DNA of 64,000 nt from Flavisphingopyxis soli. GTDB lineage: Bacteria; Pseudomonadota; Alphaproteobacteria; Sphingomonadales; Sphingomonadaceae. The translations under genes and the position numbers were made by a program. Positions 18,710-30,004 of the stretch are shown here, piece by piece. Numbering within the stretch: position 1 is the first letter of the stretch; each line of letters starts with the position of its first letter. The notes under the pieces were generated by a model that did no database searches, was not told the DNA's origin, and was given only the letters and a program-made list of their open reading frames with translations. The stretch spans positions 1,079,001 through 1,143,000 of the forward strand of contig NZ_VOPY01000001.1 of NCBI RefSeq assembly GCF_007995095.1, in the 5' to 3' direction.

Positions 18710-19648
18710 ATGAACCAAGACTTCCAAACCGTTGCTTCGGATCTGCCCGCCGCTGCGGTCGGCAAGGATCCGGCAACGGGCTCTGGCGTTCGACGGTTTA
18801 TCTCTTATCCCGCCACGCTGTTGGTCACGGGTATCGCGCTGATGATCGCTGCGGCAGCCGCGGCGAGCGTCATTGGCCATTGGATTCCCCAGGGGAAATA
18901 CGATCCGGCGACGCTCGTTGTCGCGATGATCGCAGTCGCGATCTTCATCGCGCTCTATTATGTCCTCGTCCATTGGGTCGAACGCGCGCCGTTTCGGGAT
19001 CTGGCGGTGGGCGGGGCAGGACGCGAGCTGGCGAGGGGCATCCTGCTGGGTGCGGGACTTTTCACGCTCGTGGTGGCCATTGCCGCGGCGATCGGCGTTT
19101 ACACAATAGGGCCGGTGAATCCATGGCAAACCATCTGGCCGATGCTGGCGATGGCGATCTTTAGCGGCGTAAGCGAAGAGATCCTCTTTCGCGGCATCAT
19201 CTTCCGCTATGTCGAGCGGATGGCGGGCAGCTGGATCGCGCTGCTCATCTCGGCGGCGATTTTCGGCGGTGCGCATCTCGCCAATCCCAATGCCAGCCCG
19301 ATCGCGGCGATCGCAATCGCGATTGAGGCGGGCCTCCTGCTCGGCGCGGTCTATATGCTGACGCGGCGTCTGTGGGCCGCGATAGGCCTCCATGCAGCCT
19401 GGAATTTTACCCAGGGTTGGATTTTCGGCGTCCCGGTATCGGGGGCCAAGGAATCCGGAATCATCGAGGGGCAGTTGGACGGGGCAACGCTCTTGACTGG
19501 AGGCGTCTTCGGGCTCGAAGCGTCGATAATCGCGATGGTCGTCGCGACGGCTGCCGGGGTGATCGTCCTGACCTTGGCGATCCGGCGGGGCCGGCTTGTC
19601 GCACCGTCGTGGCGCCGCCGCAGTAGCGCGGCACCGGTGTTCACATAA
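18710..19648 (+). CDS. CPBP family intramembrane metalloprotease
   Basis: This is a 312-residue polytopic membrane protein with about eight hydrophobic segments. It has the three CPBP/CAAX-protease (Abi) motifs: EEILFRG (EExxxR) near residue 160, FGGAHLAN (FxxxH) near 185 and HAAWNF (HxxxN) near 228, which form the intramembrane metal site. Family members include Rce1 prenyl-protein proteases and bacteriocin self-immunity proteins; the substrate here is unknown. AAAGGGA lies upstream of the ATG. The last codons overlap the priA stop by 8 bp, and the gene is flanked on the left by the chimeric remnant. It may be a late arrival at this locus. Confidence 0.88.
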   Translation: MNQDFQTVASDLPAAAVGKDPATGSGVRRFISYPATLLVTGIALMIAAAAAASVIGHWIPQGKYDPATLVVAMIAVAIFIALYYVLVHWVERAPFRDLAVGGAGRELARGILLGAGLFTLVVAIAAAIGVYTIGPVNPWQTIWPMLAMAIFSGVSEEILFRGIIFRYVERMAGSWIALLISAAIFGGAHLANPNASPIAAIAIAIEAGLLLGAVYMLTRRLWAAIGLHAAWNFTQGWIFGVPVSGAKESGIIEGQLDGATLLTGGVFGLEASIIAMVVATAAGVIVLTLAIRRGRLVAPSWRRRSSAAPVFT

Positions 19649-21809
19649 AGCTGTACGGATCGACGTCGACCGTGACGCGGACCTTGGGGCCCCATTCGAC
19701 CGACCCCAGCCATGCCCGGATCGCATCCTGCAGTGCGAAACTGCGTGGGGCGTGGACGAGCAGGCGGTGGCGGTGGCGGCCGCGCAACTGGGCGAGCGGG
19801 GCGGGGGCGGGGCCATAGACCGCCATGCCGTCGTCCTTGGGCGCGGCGTTGCTGAGATCGCGCGCGGTGCGCTGAGCCCGCTGGGCGTCTTCGCTGCTGA
19901 CGACGATCGCCGCCAGCCGGCCGAACGGCGGGGCATTGGCGTGTTTTCGCGCCTGTGTTTCGGCGGCATAAAAGCCGTCTCGGTCGTTGGCGACGAGCGC
20001 CTCGATCACCGCTGCGCCGGGGACGCGCGTCTGGATCAGCACCTCGCCCGGCTTGGTCCCGCGCCCGGCGCGCCCGGCGACCTGCTGGATCTGCTGGAAG
20101 GTGCGCTCGGCGGCGCGCAGATCGCCGCCTTCGAGGCCGATATCGGCGTCGATCACGCCAACCAGCGTCAGCTCGGGGAAATGATAGCCCTTGGTGACGA
20201 GCTGCGTGCCGATGATGATGTCGACCATCCCCGCCTCGACCTGCTCGACGAATTCGGCGGCTTTGGTCGGTGACCAGATCGTGTCGCTGGTGACGAGCGC
20301 GGTGCGCGCCTCGGGAAAGCGTAGCGCGACCTCGTCGGCAATCCGTTCGACGCCGGGGCCGCACGGCACCAGGCTGTCTTCGTCCTTGCATTCGGGACAT
20401 TCGCGCGGCGGCGGCATGACGTGGCCGCAATGGTGGCACGCAAGCCGGCGGACGAGCCGGTGTTCGACCATCCAGGCGGTGCAGTTGGGGCACTGGATAC
20501 GGTGACCGCAGGTCCGGCACAGCGTGAGCGGGGCAAAGCCCCGGCGGTTGAGGAAAAGCAGGCTCTGTTCGCCCTTTTCGAGCCGGTCAGTCAGCGCCGC
20601 GACGAGTTTCGGCGCGAGCCAGGTGCCGCGCTCGGGCGGGTCCTCGCGCAGGTCGATCGCGGCGATATCGGGCATCGCCGCGCCGCCATAGCGCGCGGGC
20701 AGCGTCAGCGTCTCGTAGCGCCCCGCTTCGGCCTGCGCGATGCTCTCGATCGCCGGGGTCGCCGAGGCGAGGACGACGGGGCAATTTTCGTACAATCCGC
20801 GCATTACCGCGACGTCGCGGGCATGGTAATGGACGCCGTCCTCCTGCTTGAAGCTCGTTTCGTGCGCCTCGTCGACGACAATCAGGGCAAGGTCGGCATA
20901 GGGCAGGAACAGCGCCGATCGCGCCCCCACGACGACCTTCGCCTCGCCGCTGGCAATGCCGCGCCAGGTCCGGCGGCGCTCGGAAGATCGCATCCCGCTA
21001 TGCCACACTGCAGGAGCGCAGCCGAAGCGCGCGGCAAAACGCTTGAGGAACGGCTGGGTCAACGCGATCTCGGGCATCAGGATCAGCGACTGGCGGCCCG
21101 ACCGGAGCGCTTCGGCTACCGCCTCGAGATAGACCTCGGTCTTGCCCGATCCGGTCACGCCGTCGAGCAGGAAGGGCGCAAAGGCGCGCGCCTCGACCGA
21201 TTGCACGAGTGCGCGCGACGCGGCGGCCTGCGCGTCCGACAGCTGCGGCTCAGGCGCGTCGGGGTTGGGCAGCGGAAATGCGGCGTCGGCCGAGCTTTCA
21301 AAGCCTTCGAGGGCGCCGGCCTTGATCAGGCCGCGGATCACCGCGTCGCTGACCTCGGCCTTTTCGGCGAGTTCGCGCACCGTGCCAAGACTCTCGCCGA
21401 TCGCCGCCATTGCCTGCTCGCGCTGCGCGGTCATGCGTTTGGGCAGATCTCCCGTCGCGCGATATTCGACGATCGGACGCCCTTCTCCGGACAGGGCTGC
21501 GTGCGGCAACACCATGCGCAGCACCGCGGCAGGATGCGCGAGATAATAATCGGCGGTCCACAGGACGAGCTTGCGCAGCGCGGGTGACAGCGCGGGCACG
21601 TCGAACACGTCGAGCAACGGGCGAAGGCGGTTGTCGCCGACGGTCTCGACGCTGGGAAAACTGTCGTCGTCCCACACAACCCCGACCATCCGGCGCGGGC
21701 CCAGGGGCGCTTCGACGACCGACCCGGGCCCCGCCTCCATGCCGTGCGGAATGCGGTAATCGAGCGGGCCGAGCGCGGAGGTGAGCAGGATAACGCGGGC
21801 GCGGGTCAT
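19641..21809 (-). CDS. priA: Primosomal replication restart helicase PriA
   Basis: This is a 722-residue 3'-to-5' helicase that reloads the replisome at stalled forks. The ATG at 21809 gives MTRARVILLTSALGPLDYRIP and lies 7 bp after the stop of the upstream transporter gene. Walker A is GVTGSGKTEVY near residue 225 and the Walker B VDEAHETSFKQ near 310. The zinc region follows with eight cysteines (CRTCGHRIQCPNC, CHHCGHVMPPPRECPEC). QQVAGRAGRG is motif VI. The extreme C-terminus (VDVDPYSFM) is encoded in bases shared with the convergent CPBP gene, and a decayed copy of this tail lies at 18488. Confidence 0.97.
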   Translation of the reverse strand: MTRARVILLTSALGPLDYRIPHGMEAGPGSVVEAPLGPRRMVGVVWDDDSFPSVETVGDNRLRPLLDVFDVPALSPALRKLVLWTADYYLAHPAAVLRMVLPHAALSGEGRPIVEYRATGDLPKRMTAQREQAMAAIGESLGTVRELAEKAEVSDAVIRGLIKAGALEGFESSADAAFPLPNPDAPEPQLSDAQAAASRALVQSVEARAFAPFLLDGVTGSGKTEVYLEAVAEALRSGRQSLILMPEIALTQPFLKRFAARFGCAPAVWHSGMRSSERRRTWRGIASGEAKVVVGARSALFLPYADLALIVVDEAHETSFKQEDGVHYHARDVAVMRGLYENCPVVLASATPAIESIAQAEAGRYETLTLPARYGGAAMPDIAAIDLREDPPERGTWLAPKLVAALTDRLEKGEQSLLFLNRRGFAPLTLCRTCGHRIQCPNCTAWMVEHRLVRRLACHHCGHVMPPPRECPECKDEDSLVPCGPGVERIADEVALRFPEARTALVTSDTIWSPTKAAEFVEQVEAGMVDIIIGTQLVTKGYHFPELTLVGVIDADIGLEGGDLRAAERTFQQIQQVAGRAGRGTKPGEVLIQTRVPGAAVIEALVANDRDGFYAAETQARKHANAPPFGRLAAIVVSSEDAQRAQRTARDLSNAAPKDDGMAVYGPAPAPLAQLRGRHRHRLLVHAPRSFALQDAIRAWLGSVEWGPKVRVTVDVDPYSFM

Positions 21810-21816
21810 GTATGCA

Positions 21817-22800
21817 TCAGGTCGAGGGGGCGGCGTCGCCGGTTGGTCCGCTTGCCGCGCTGGAGGGGTCGAGACCGCGCGTGTCGCCGAAGCCGATCCC
21901 GGCGTCCTCGTGCGGGCGGACATAGATGCGTTCGACGTCGGGGAATTCGCCGCAGACGCTGCGTTCGATCTCGTCGACCAGCCGCTCGACGTCGGCCGCA
22001 CTCAGACGGTTGTCGAAATCGACATTCATTGCCGCAACGATCTGGTTGGGCCCGTTGTGGATCGTGCGAATCTCGCCGATTCCCATGATGCCGTCGCGTG
22101 ACGCCGCGCGGCGCAGCCCTTCGATCAGGCGCGGATCGGCCGCCTCGCCGATCAGCAGCCCCTTGGCTTCGCGTGCGAGGAACATCGCGACGCAGCCGAG
22201 CAGCAGGCCGATCACGATCGAAGCGATCCCGTCGAAGCGCGGATCGCCGGTCAGCTGCGTCAGGCCGAGACCGATCGCGGCAACGACGATGCCGAGCATC
22301 GCCGCCCCGTTTTCGAGCAGGATGATGACCGTCGTCGCATCCTTGGTATCAACCAGCGCGCGCCACCACGACTTGTCGCCGCGCGCGGCATCGAACTGGC
22401 GAAACGCTGCCACGGTCGATCCGCCTTCGAGGAGGAATGCAAAGCCCAGCACGACATAGCCGATCAGCGGTGAGACGGGCTTTTCGGGCGCCATGACGTG
22501 CAGCACGCCTTCATAGGTCGAGATGCCCGCACCGAGTGCAAAGACCAGCAACGCGACGACGAAACTCCAGAAATACAGTTCGCGGCCATAGCCCATCGGA
22601 TGCTGGGCATCGGGCGCCTTTTTCGCGCGCTTCTGGCCGTACATCAGCAGCAACTGGTTGGTCGAATCGACCATCGAATGGACGCCTTCGGTCAACATCG
22701 CCGACGATCCGGTGATCGCCGCGGCAACGAACTTGGCGATGCCGATCCCGACGTTTGCGCCGAGTGCGAGGAGCAGCACGCGGGTGTTGTCGGTTTTCAT
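21817..22800 (-). CDS. Cation diffusion facilitator (ZnT9-like) transporter
   Basis: This is a 327-residue inner-membrane protein with six predicted helices and a cytoplasmic C-terminal domain of the CDF family. The TM2 metal motif HSMVDS (HxxxD) is present near residue 41. In TM5 the usual HxxxD/DxxxD is replaced by LENGAAMLG, as in the ZnT9-like branch, so transport chemistry may differ from zinc/proton antiporters. The C-terminal part has IRTIHNGPNQIVAAMNVDFDN, the usual CDF dimer domain. It is read just before priA (7-bp gap) and is divergent from the patatin-like gene across 122 bp. Confidence 0.88.
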   Translation of the reverse strand: MKTDNTRVLLLALGANVGIGIAKFVAAAITGSSAMLTEGVHSMVDSTNQLLLMYGQKRAKKAPDAQHPMGYGRELYFWSFVVALLVFALGAGISTYEGVLHVMAPEKPVSPLIGYVVLGFAFLLEGGSTVAAFRQFDAARGDKSWWRALVDTKDATTVIILLENGAAMLGIVVAAIGLGLTQLTGDPRFDGIASIVIGLLLGCVAMFLAREAKGLLIGEAADPRLIEGLRRAASRDGIMGIGEIRTIHNGPNQIVAAMNVDFDNRLSAADVERLVDEIERSVCGEFPDVERIYVRPHEDAGIGFGDTRGLDPSSAASGPTGDAAPST

Positions 22801-22922
22801 GGTGCGTAGACGATCCTCGGCTTACGTGGGTCGGGCGACCTTAGCAGTGCGCGCGCACGGCGCACCCCCAAATGATGCGTATCACGCTCGACACGGCGGG
22901 CGCGGCTCCCTAGCCTTGAACC

Positions 22923-25268
22923 ATGCGGGAAAAGGAACTCAGGCTGGCGCTGGTTTGCTATGGCGGGATCAGCCTGGCAGTCTACATGCACGGCATCACC
23001 AAGGAGGTCTGGCACCTTACGCGGGCCAGCCGTGCCTGGCTCGACGGCACCGACCTTCCCGACGGCAGCGCCGCGATCTATCGCGAATTGCTCGCCCTGC
23101 TCGAGGACTCTTCGGGCACGCGGCTGCGCGTGTTCAGCGACATTATCGCGGGTGCCAGCGCGGGCGGGATCAACGGCGTGTTCCTGGCACAGGCAGCGCT
23201 CACCGGCCAGTCGCTCGATCCGCTGACCGACCTGTGGCTTGAATGCGCCGATGTCGAACACCTGATGGATCCCGATGCGCGGCCCCTGTCGCGCTTCACC
23301 AAGTTCTGGGCCGTGCCGATCGCGTGGATGGCAAGCAAGCGGCGCGGCTCGACAATCGATGAAACCGTCGAGGCCGGCCAACGCGACGAGGTTCGTCGCA
23401 AACTGTCGAATTTCGTCCGCGCGCGCTGGTTCGAACCGCCCTTCGGCGGCGCGACCTTCACCCGGCTGGTGCTCGACGCACTCGATGCGATGGAGCTGTC
23501 GGAACGCGGCCCGGTGTTGATCCCGGCGGGCCAGCCGCTCGACCTGATGGTCACGGTAACCGATTATCGCGGCTATCCTGAACGCCTGACGCTCAACAGC
23601 CCCGCCGAGGTCGTCGAGACCGAGCATCGGCTGGTATTCAATTTTCGCGGAGTGGGCCAGACCGGTGCCTCGCTCGACGAACTCCCGGCGCTGGCCTTTG
23701 CCGCGCGCGCCACCGCCAGTTTCCCCGGCGCGTTTCCCCCGTTCACCGTGCGCGAGATCGACGGCGTCCTCGCCGAAGACGGCCGCGACTGGCCGGGGCG
23801 CGAAGCCTTTCTCAAGCGCCAGCTGCCGCATGCCGAAGCGATTGGCGGAGCGGAAGACCTCGTCATGATCGACGGTTCGGTGCTCGCCAACGCGCCGTTC
23901 AAACCGGCGATCGCTGCGCTCAAGCATCGCCCAGCCCGCCGCGAAGTCGACCGGCGGTTCGTCTATATCGACCCCAAGCCGGGGCTCCGCAGCATCCATT
24001 TTTCACGCGATGAAGCGGTGCCCGACGACCAGGTACCGCCGCTGCCCGGTTTCTTCGCAACGATCTTCAAGGCCTTGTCGGACATCCCGCGCGAGCAGCC
24101 GATCCGCGACAACGTCGAGACGATCGCGAATCTGTCGCAGCGCATCCGCCGCATCCAGCGCATCGTCGATTCCTTGCGCGCCGAGGTCGAGGAGCGCGTC
24201 GAGAAATTGCTCGGGCGCACCTTCTTTCTCGACCGGCCCACGGCTGCCAGGCTCTCGTCATGGCGGGCCAAGGCGCAGACCAAGGCGGCGGAGACCGCGG
24301 GCTTTGCCTATGCCGCTTACGGCCACCTCAAGCTGGCCAACATCGTCGAGGATATCGCAACTCTGGCCGCCACTCTGACCGGTGCCGACAATGCAAATCT
24401 GCGCCGCCGTTTGCGCTCGGCGTTATGGGAAGAGGTACGCGGACGCGGGCTCGACCGGATATCGCCGGTCAAGGGCGGCGGAGCGACGCCCGAGGCGATC
24501 GCCTTTTTCCGGGCGCACGACCTGCGCTTTCGCATCCGCCGCTTGCGCAGTCTGGCGCGCCGCCTCGACGAGCGCGTCGAGGCGCCCGGGCAGGTCTCCG
24601 ATGCCGCGGTTACTGCGATGTACAAGGCGATCTACGAAGGGCTCGAGCCCTATCTCGAACGCGAATCGTCGCAATTTTATATAGCCCGCGGCGCGTCCGA
24701 TGTTGGCTGGCCGCAAGGCGCCGACGCGATCGAGCACGTCGGCGCGATCTTCGAAGGAATTGGTGCGCTGCGCGATCTCACCGCAGTCGATGCCGAGGTC
24801 GATGAACGGCTTGCGAGCGCACTCGCGTTGCTGCCCAAGGCCGAGCGGCGCGACATGCTGTTCGCCTATGTCGGCTTCCCGTTCTACGATATCGCGACGC
24901 TGCCGCTGCTGCAGGGCGAAGGGAATGACGAATTCGATCCGATCAAGATCGACCGGATCGCGCCCGACGATGCCACCGCGATCCGCGGCGGCGGCGCAGC
25001 CGAAAGCCTCAAGGGCATCCAGTTCAACAGCTTCGGCGCGTTTTTCAGCCGCGCCTATCGCGAGAACGACTATCTGTGGGGCCGCCTGCACGGTGCCGAC
25101 CGCCTGATCGACATTGTCGCGAGTACGCTGCCCGAGGGCAAGAGTCCGCCGCCGGGCGCGCTGACCGAGCTCAAGCGTCGGGCCTTCCACGCCATTCTCG
25201 ACGAGGAGGAGCCGCGCCTGACGCGGATCGGCGATCTGTTTGCCGAGTTACGCGCAGAAATCGCCTGA
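22923..25268 (+). CDS. Patatin-like protein (DUF3376-type)
   Basis: This 781-residue protein has an N-terminal patatin phospholipase domain. The sequence opens with LRLALVCYGGISLAVYMHG, where the glycine-rich oxyanion loop lies. The nucleophile Ser is in IAGASAGGING near residue 80, and the dyad Asp in MIDGSVLANAPF near 320. About 400 further residues are helical and match the long patatin-related family (TIGR03607/DUF3376) seen in alphaproteobacteria and actinobacteria. No signal peptide or clear transmembrane span is visible, so a cytosolic or membrane-surface lipid acyl hydrolase is inferred. It shares its upstream region with the divergent CDF transporter. Confidence 0.88.
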   Translation: MREKELRLALVCYGGISLAVYMHGITKEVWHLTRASRAWLDGTDLPDGSAAIYRELLALLEDSSGTRLRVFSDIIAGASAGGINGVFLAQAALTGQSLDPLTDLWLECADVEHLMDPDARPLSRFTKFWAVPIAWMASKRRGSTIDETVEAGQRDEVRRKLSNFVRARWFEPPFGGATFTRLVLDALDAMELSERGPVLIPAGQPLDLMVTVTDYRGYPERLTLNSPAEVVETEHRLVFNFRGVGQTGASLDELPALAFAARATASFPGAFPPFTVREIDGVLAEDGRDWPGREAFLKRQLPHAEAIGGAEDLVMIDGSVLANAPFKPAIAALKHRPARREVDRRFVYIDPKPGLRSIHFSRDEAVPDDQVPPLPGFFATIFKALSDIPREQPIRDNVETIANLSQRIRRIQRIVDSLRAEVEERVEKLLGRTFFLDRPTAARLSSWRAKAQTKAAETAGFAYAAYGHLKLANIVEDIATLAATLTGADNANLRRRLRSALWEEVRGRGLDRISPVKGGGATPEAIAFFRAHDLRFRIRRLRSLARRLDERVEAPGQVSDAAVTAMYKAIYEGLEPYLERESSQFYIARGASDVGWPQGADAIEHVGAIFEGIGALRDLTAVDAEVDERLASALALLPKAERRDMLFAYVGFPFYDIATLPLLQGEGNDEFDPIKIDRIAPDDATAIRGGGAAESLKGIQFNSFGAFFSRAYRENDYLWGRLHGADRLIDIVASTLPEGKSPPPGALTELKRRAFHAILDEEEPRLTRIGDLFAELRAEIA

Positions 25269-25278
25269 CATTTCGCGC

Positions 25279-25298
25279 AATTTACATTAGTGTAAATT
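25279..25298. promoter_or_regulatory. Perfect palindrome at the thioesterase start, candidate operator
   Basis: AATTTACA-TTAG-TGTAAATT is a perfect 8-base inverted repeat with a 4-base spacer. It ends one base before the ATG at 25300 and occupies the place of the ribosome site. It is very AT-rich against the surrounding DNA. The form resembles TetR- or MerR-type operators of acyl-CoA metabolism; the regulator is not in this window. Confidence 0.5.
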
Positions 25299-25299
25299 C

Positions 25300-25689
25300 A
25301 TGTCCGCACGCCATGACCACTGCATCGCCGTATCGGCCCGTGAAATCGACTTCATGGGGCACGTCAACAATGCCAACTATCTGACGTGGGTCCAGGAAGC
25401 GGTGCTCGCGCATTGGCGTGAGGTGGCGCCGCCGAAGGAAGTCGCGGGACGGCTGTGGGTCGCGCTCAAGCACGAGATCACCTATCGCAAGCCCGCCTTT
25501 CTCGACGATCAGGTGATCGCCTCGGTCGTTCTTGAAAAGGTCCACGGCGCGCGCGCGTTTTACGAAACCATCATCCATCGCGGCGAGGAAGTGCTCGCCG
25601 AGGTCAAATCGGCGTGGTGCTGCATCGATGCCGAAACGCTGCGCCCGTCGCGCCTGACCGAAGAGATCAAGAAGCGCTTCTTCGACTGA
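25300..25689 (+). CDS. Acyl-CoA thioesterase, hotdog fold (4HBT type)
   Basis: This is a 129-residue single-hotdog thioesterase of the YbgC/4-hydroxybenzoyl-CoA thioesterase group. The signature EIDFMGHVNNANYLTWVQE (near residue 15) carries the catalytic Asp and the start of the long helix. It probably hydrolyses a short or aromatic acyl-CoA in the cytoplasm. No Shine-Dalgarno is visible; instead a perfect palindrome fills the 20 bases before the start, so the mRNA may be leaderless or the site may serve as an operator. It follows the patatin-like gene by 31 bp and could be co-transcribed. Confidence 0.9.
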   Translation: MSARHDHCIAVSAREIDFMGHVNNANYLTWVQEAVLAHWREVAPPKEVAGRLWVALKHEITYRKPAFLDDQVIASVVLEKVHGARAFYETIIHRGEEVLAEVKSAWCCIDAETLRPSRLTEEIKKRFFD

Positions 25690-25701
25690 CCCGCGCCGCC
25701 G

Positions 25702-26643
25702 TCAGTGGTGGTGCTCGGCGGGTTTGTCGCCGTGATCCATATCGTCGTGATCGTGCCCCATGGCCGAGTCGAAGCTTTTGTAGACGGCGGTCGTGAACGC
25801 ATCGCCCGAGATGAAGGCGTCCTTGATTTCATACTGCGCCGCCGGTTTCATCGCGACCACTTCAGCGAGCGTCTTGCCCGCCTTGCGCGCGGCCCCGACG
25901 CGGCCGATGACATCGGCAAGCATCGCACGATAGGCGACAAGACCCACCTTGTTCGACACCGGGCCATGACCGGGAATGACGACGGTCTTGTCGTCGATCA
26001 TGCCCAGCACGCGGTCCACCGCGGCAAGCATCCCCTGCGCCGAGCCGCCCGAATCGAGGTCGATAAAGGGCAGGCTGATCGCGTTGAAGAACGTATCCCC
26101 CATGTGAACGACGTTGGCATCCTGCCAGACGACGATGCTGTCGCCGTCGGTGTGCGCGTGCGGGGCGTGGATCGTGCGCACGCTGCCGCCGTTGAGGAAG
26201 AGCGAGATGCCGTCGTGATAGGTGATGACGGGAAGGGCAGCCGGGGCCGCTTCATTGCCGTCCTTGGCTTGCTCGGCGAGCAAGCGGTCGCGGACATGGT
26301 CCTGTGCCAGGATCAGGGCGCCCGCCTTGCCGAAATTCGCGTTTCCGCCGCTATGGTCGCCGTGCCAGTGCGTATTGATCAGGAACCGCACCGGGCTGGC
26401 GCCGAGCGCAGCGATCGCGGCTTCGATCTTGGGCGTGAGCGGGGCGAACTGATCGTCGATCAGGACGGTGCCGTCGCCGCCGTACGAGACGCCGATATTG
26501 CCCCCAGATCCGAACAGGACCGCAATGCCGGGCGCGACGATCTCGGTACGGATCTCGACGGCCGAAAAATCGCGTTGCGCCTGCGCGGGCGCACTCAGCG
26601 TCAGCGCGGCAATGCTGATCAGGACGACGGCGAACTTGTGCAT
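25702..26643 (-). CDS. Periplasmic metallo-beta-lactamase-fold hydrolase with a His-rich tail
   Basis: This is a 313-residue exported protein; the ATG at 26643 follows GAGG at eight bases and a signal (about 1-22, ending AQAQ). The MBL metal site is complete: NTHWHGDHSGG near residue 105 gives HxHxDH, HAPHAHTDGD a further His, and VVIPGHGPVS the last. It is closest in layout to the subclass of MBL-fold enzymes sometimes annotated as cyclase or quinoprotein-relay proteins, not to the clinical carbapenemases, and the substrate is unknown. The C-terminus is a metal-binding stretch rich in His and Asp (HDHDDMDH, then EHHH at the end), which may store zinc for the active site. Confidence 0.87.
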   Translation of the reverse strand: MHKFAVVLISIAALTLSAPAQAQRDFSAVEIRTEIVAPGIAVLFGSGGNIGVSYGGDGTVLIDDQFAPLTPKIEAAIAALGASPVRFLINTHWHGDHSGGNANFGKAGALILAQDHVRDRLLAEQAKDGNEAAPAALPVITYHDGISLFLNGGSVRTIHAPHAHTDGDSIVVWQDANVVHMGDTFFNAISLPFIDLDSGGSAQGMLAAVDRVLGMIDDKTVVIPGHGPVSNKVGLVAYRAMLADVIGRVGAARKAGKTLAEVVAMKPAAQYEIKDAFISGDAFTTAVYKSFDSAMGHDHDDMDHGDKPAEHHH

Positions 26644-26711
26644 GATGCGAACCTCGGGCTGCGGACGGGAAGGCCAGCCTATGCTGCGGCTCGCCGTGAC
26701 GCAATAACCGG

Positions 26712-27842
<1,131 letters not shown>

Positions 27843-27855
27843 AAACTAACGTCCC

Positions 27856-27905
27856 GATGCAGGCGCGCCCACCCGACCGAAGGGGCCGGGCAGGCGCGCC
27901 GCATC
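27856..27905 (-). promoter_or_regulatory. Stem-loop between dnaK and dnaJ
   Basis: The arms GATGC-A-GGCGCGCC (27856-27869) and GGCGCGCC-GCATC (27893-27905) pair over 13 bases with one bulge, and the interior (cccgacc gaag gggccggg) extends the fold. It begins 7 bp after the dnaK stop. It could stabilise dnaK mRNA or reduce read-through into dnaJ. No U-run follows, so it is not a classical terminator. Confidence 0.6.
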
Positions 27906-27911
27906 ATGGGA

Positions 27912-29828
<1,917 letters not shown>

Positions 29829-29917
29829 TTTCTACCCTCTTGAAGCAATTGTTCGTTTTGCCCGGCGACCGATCCAACCCGTTTCGGGCGCGATACGTTC
29901 ACAGGCTCTGGCTCGCG

Positions 29918-29945
29918 ATATAGGTGTGCTTTTGCTTGGCACAAG
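29918..29945 (-). promoter_or_regulatory. RpoH (sigma-32) promoter of dnaK-dnaJ
   Basis: On the minus strand CTTG (29945-29942), a 17-base spacer and CCTATAT (29924-29918) match the alphaproteobacterial heat-shock promoter pattern CTTG-N17/18-CYTATNT. It stands about 90 bp before the dnaK ATG. Heat-shock control by RpoH is established for this operon type. Confidence 0.75.
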
Positions 29946-30004
29946 GACAACGGCCTCCTACATTTCAGAGATTGCCGGTCATGGCACAACGAAAGGAATT
30001 CATC

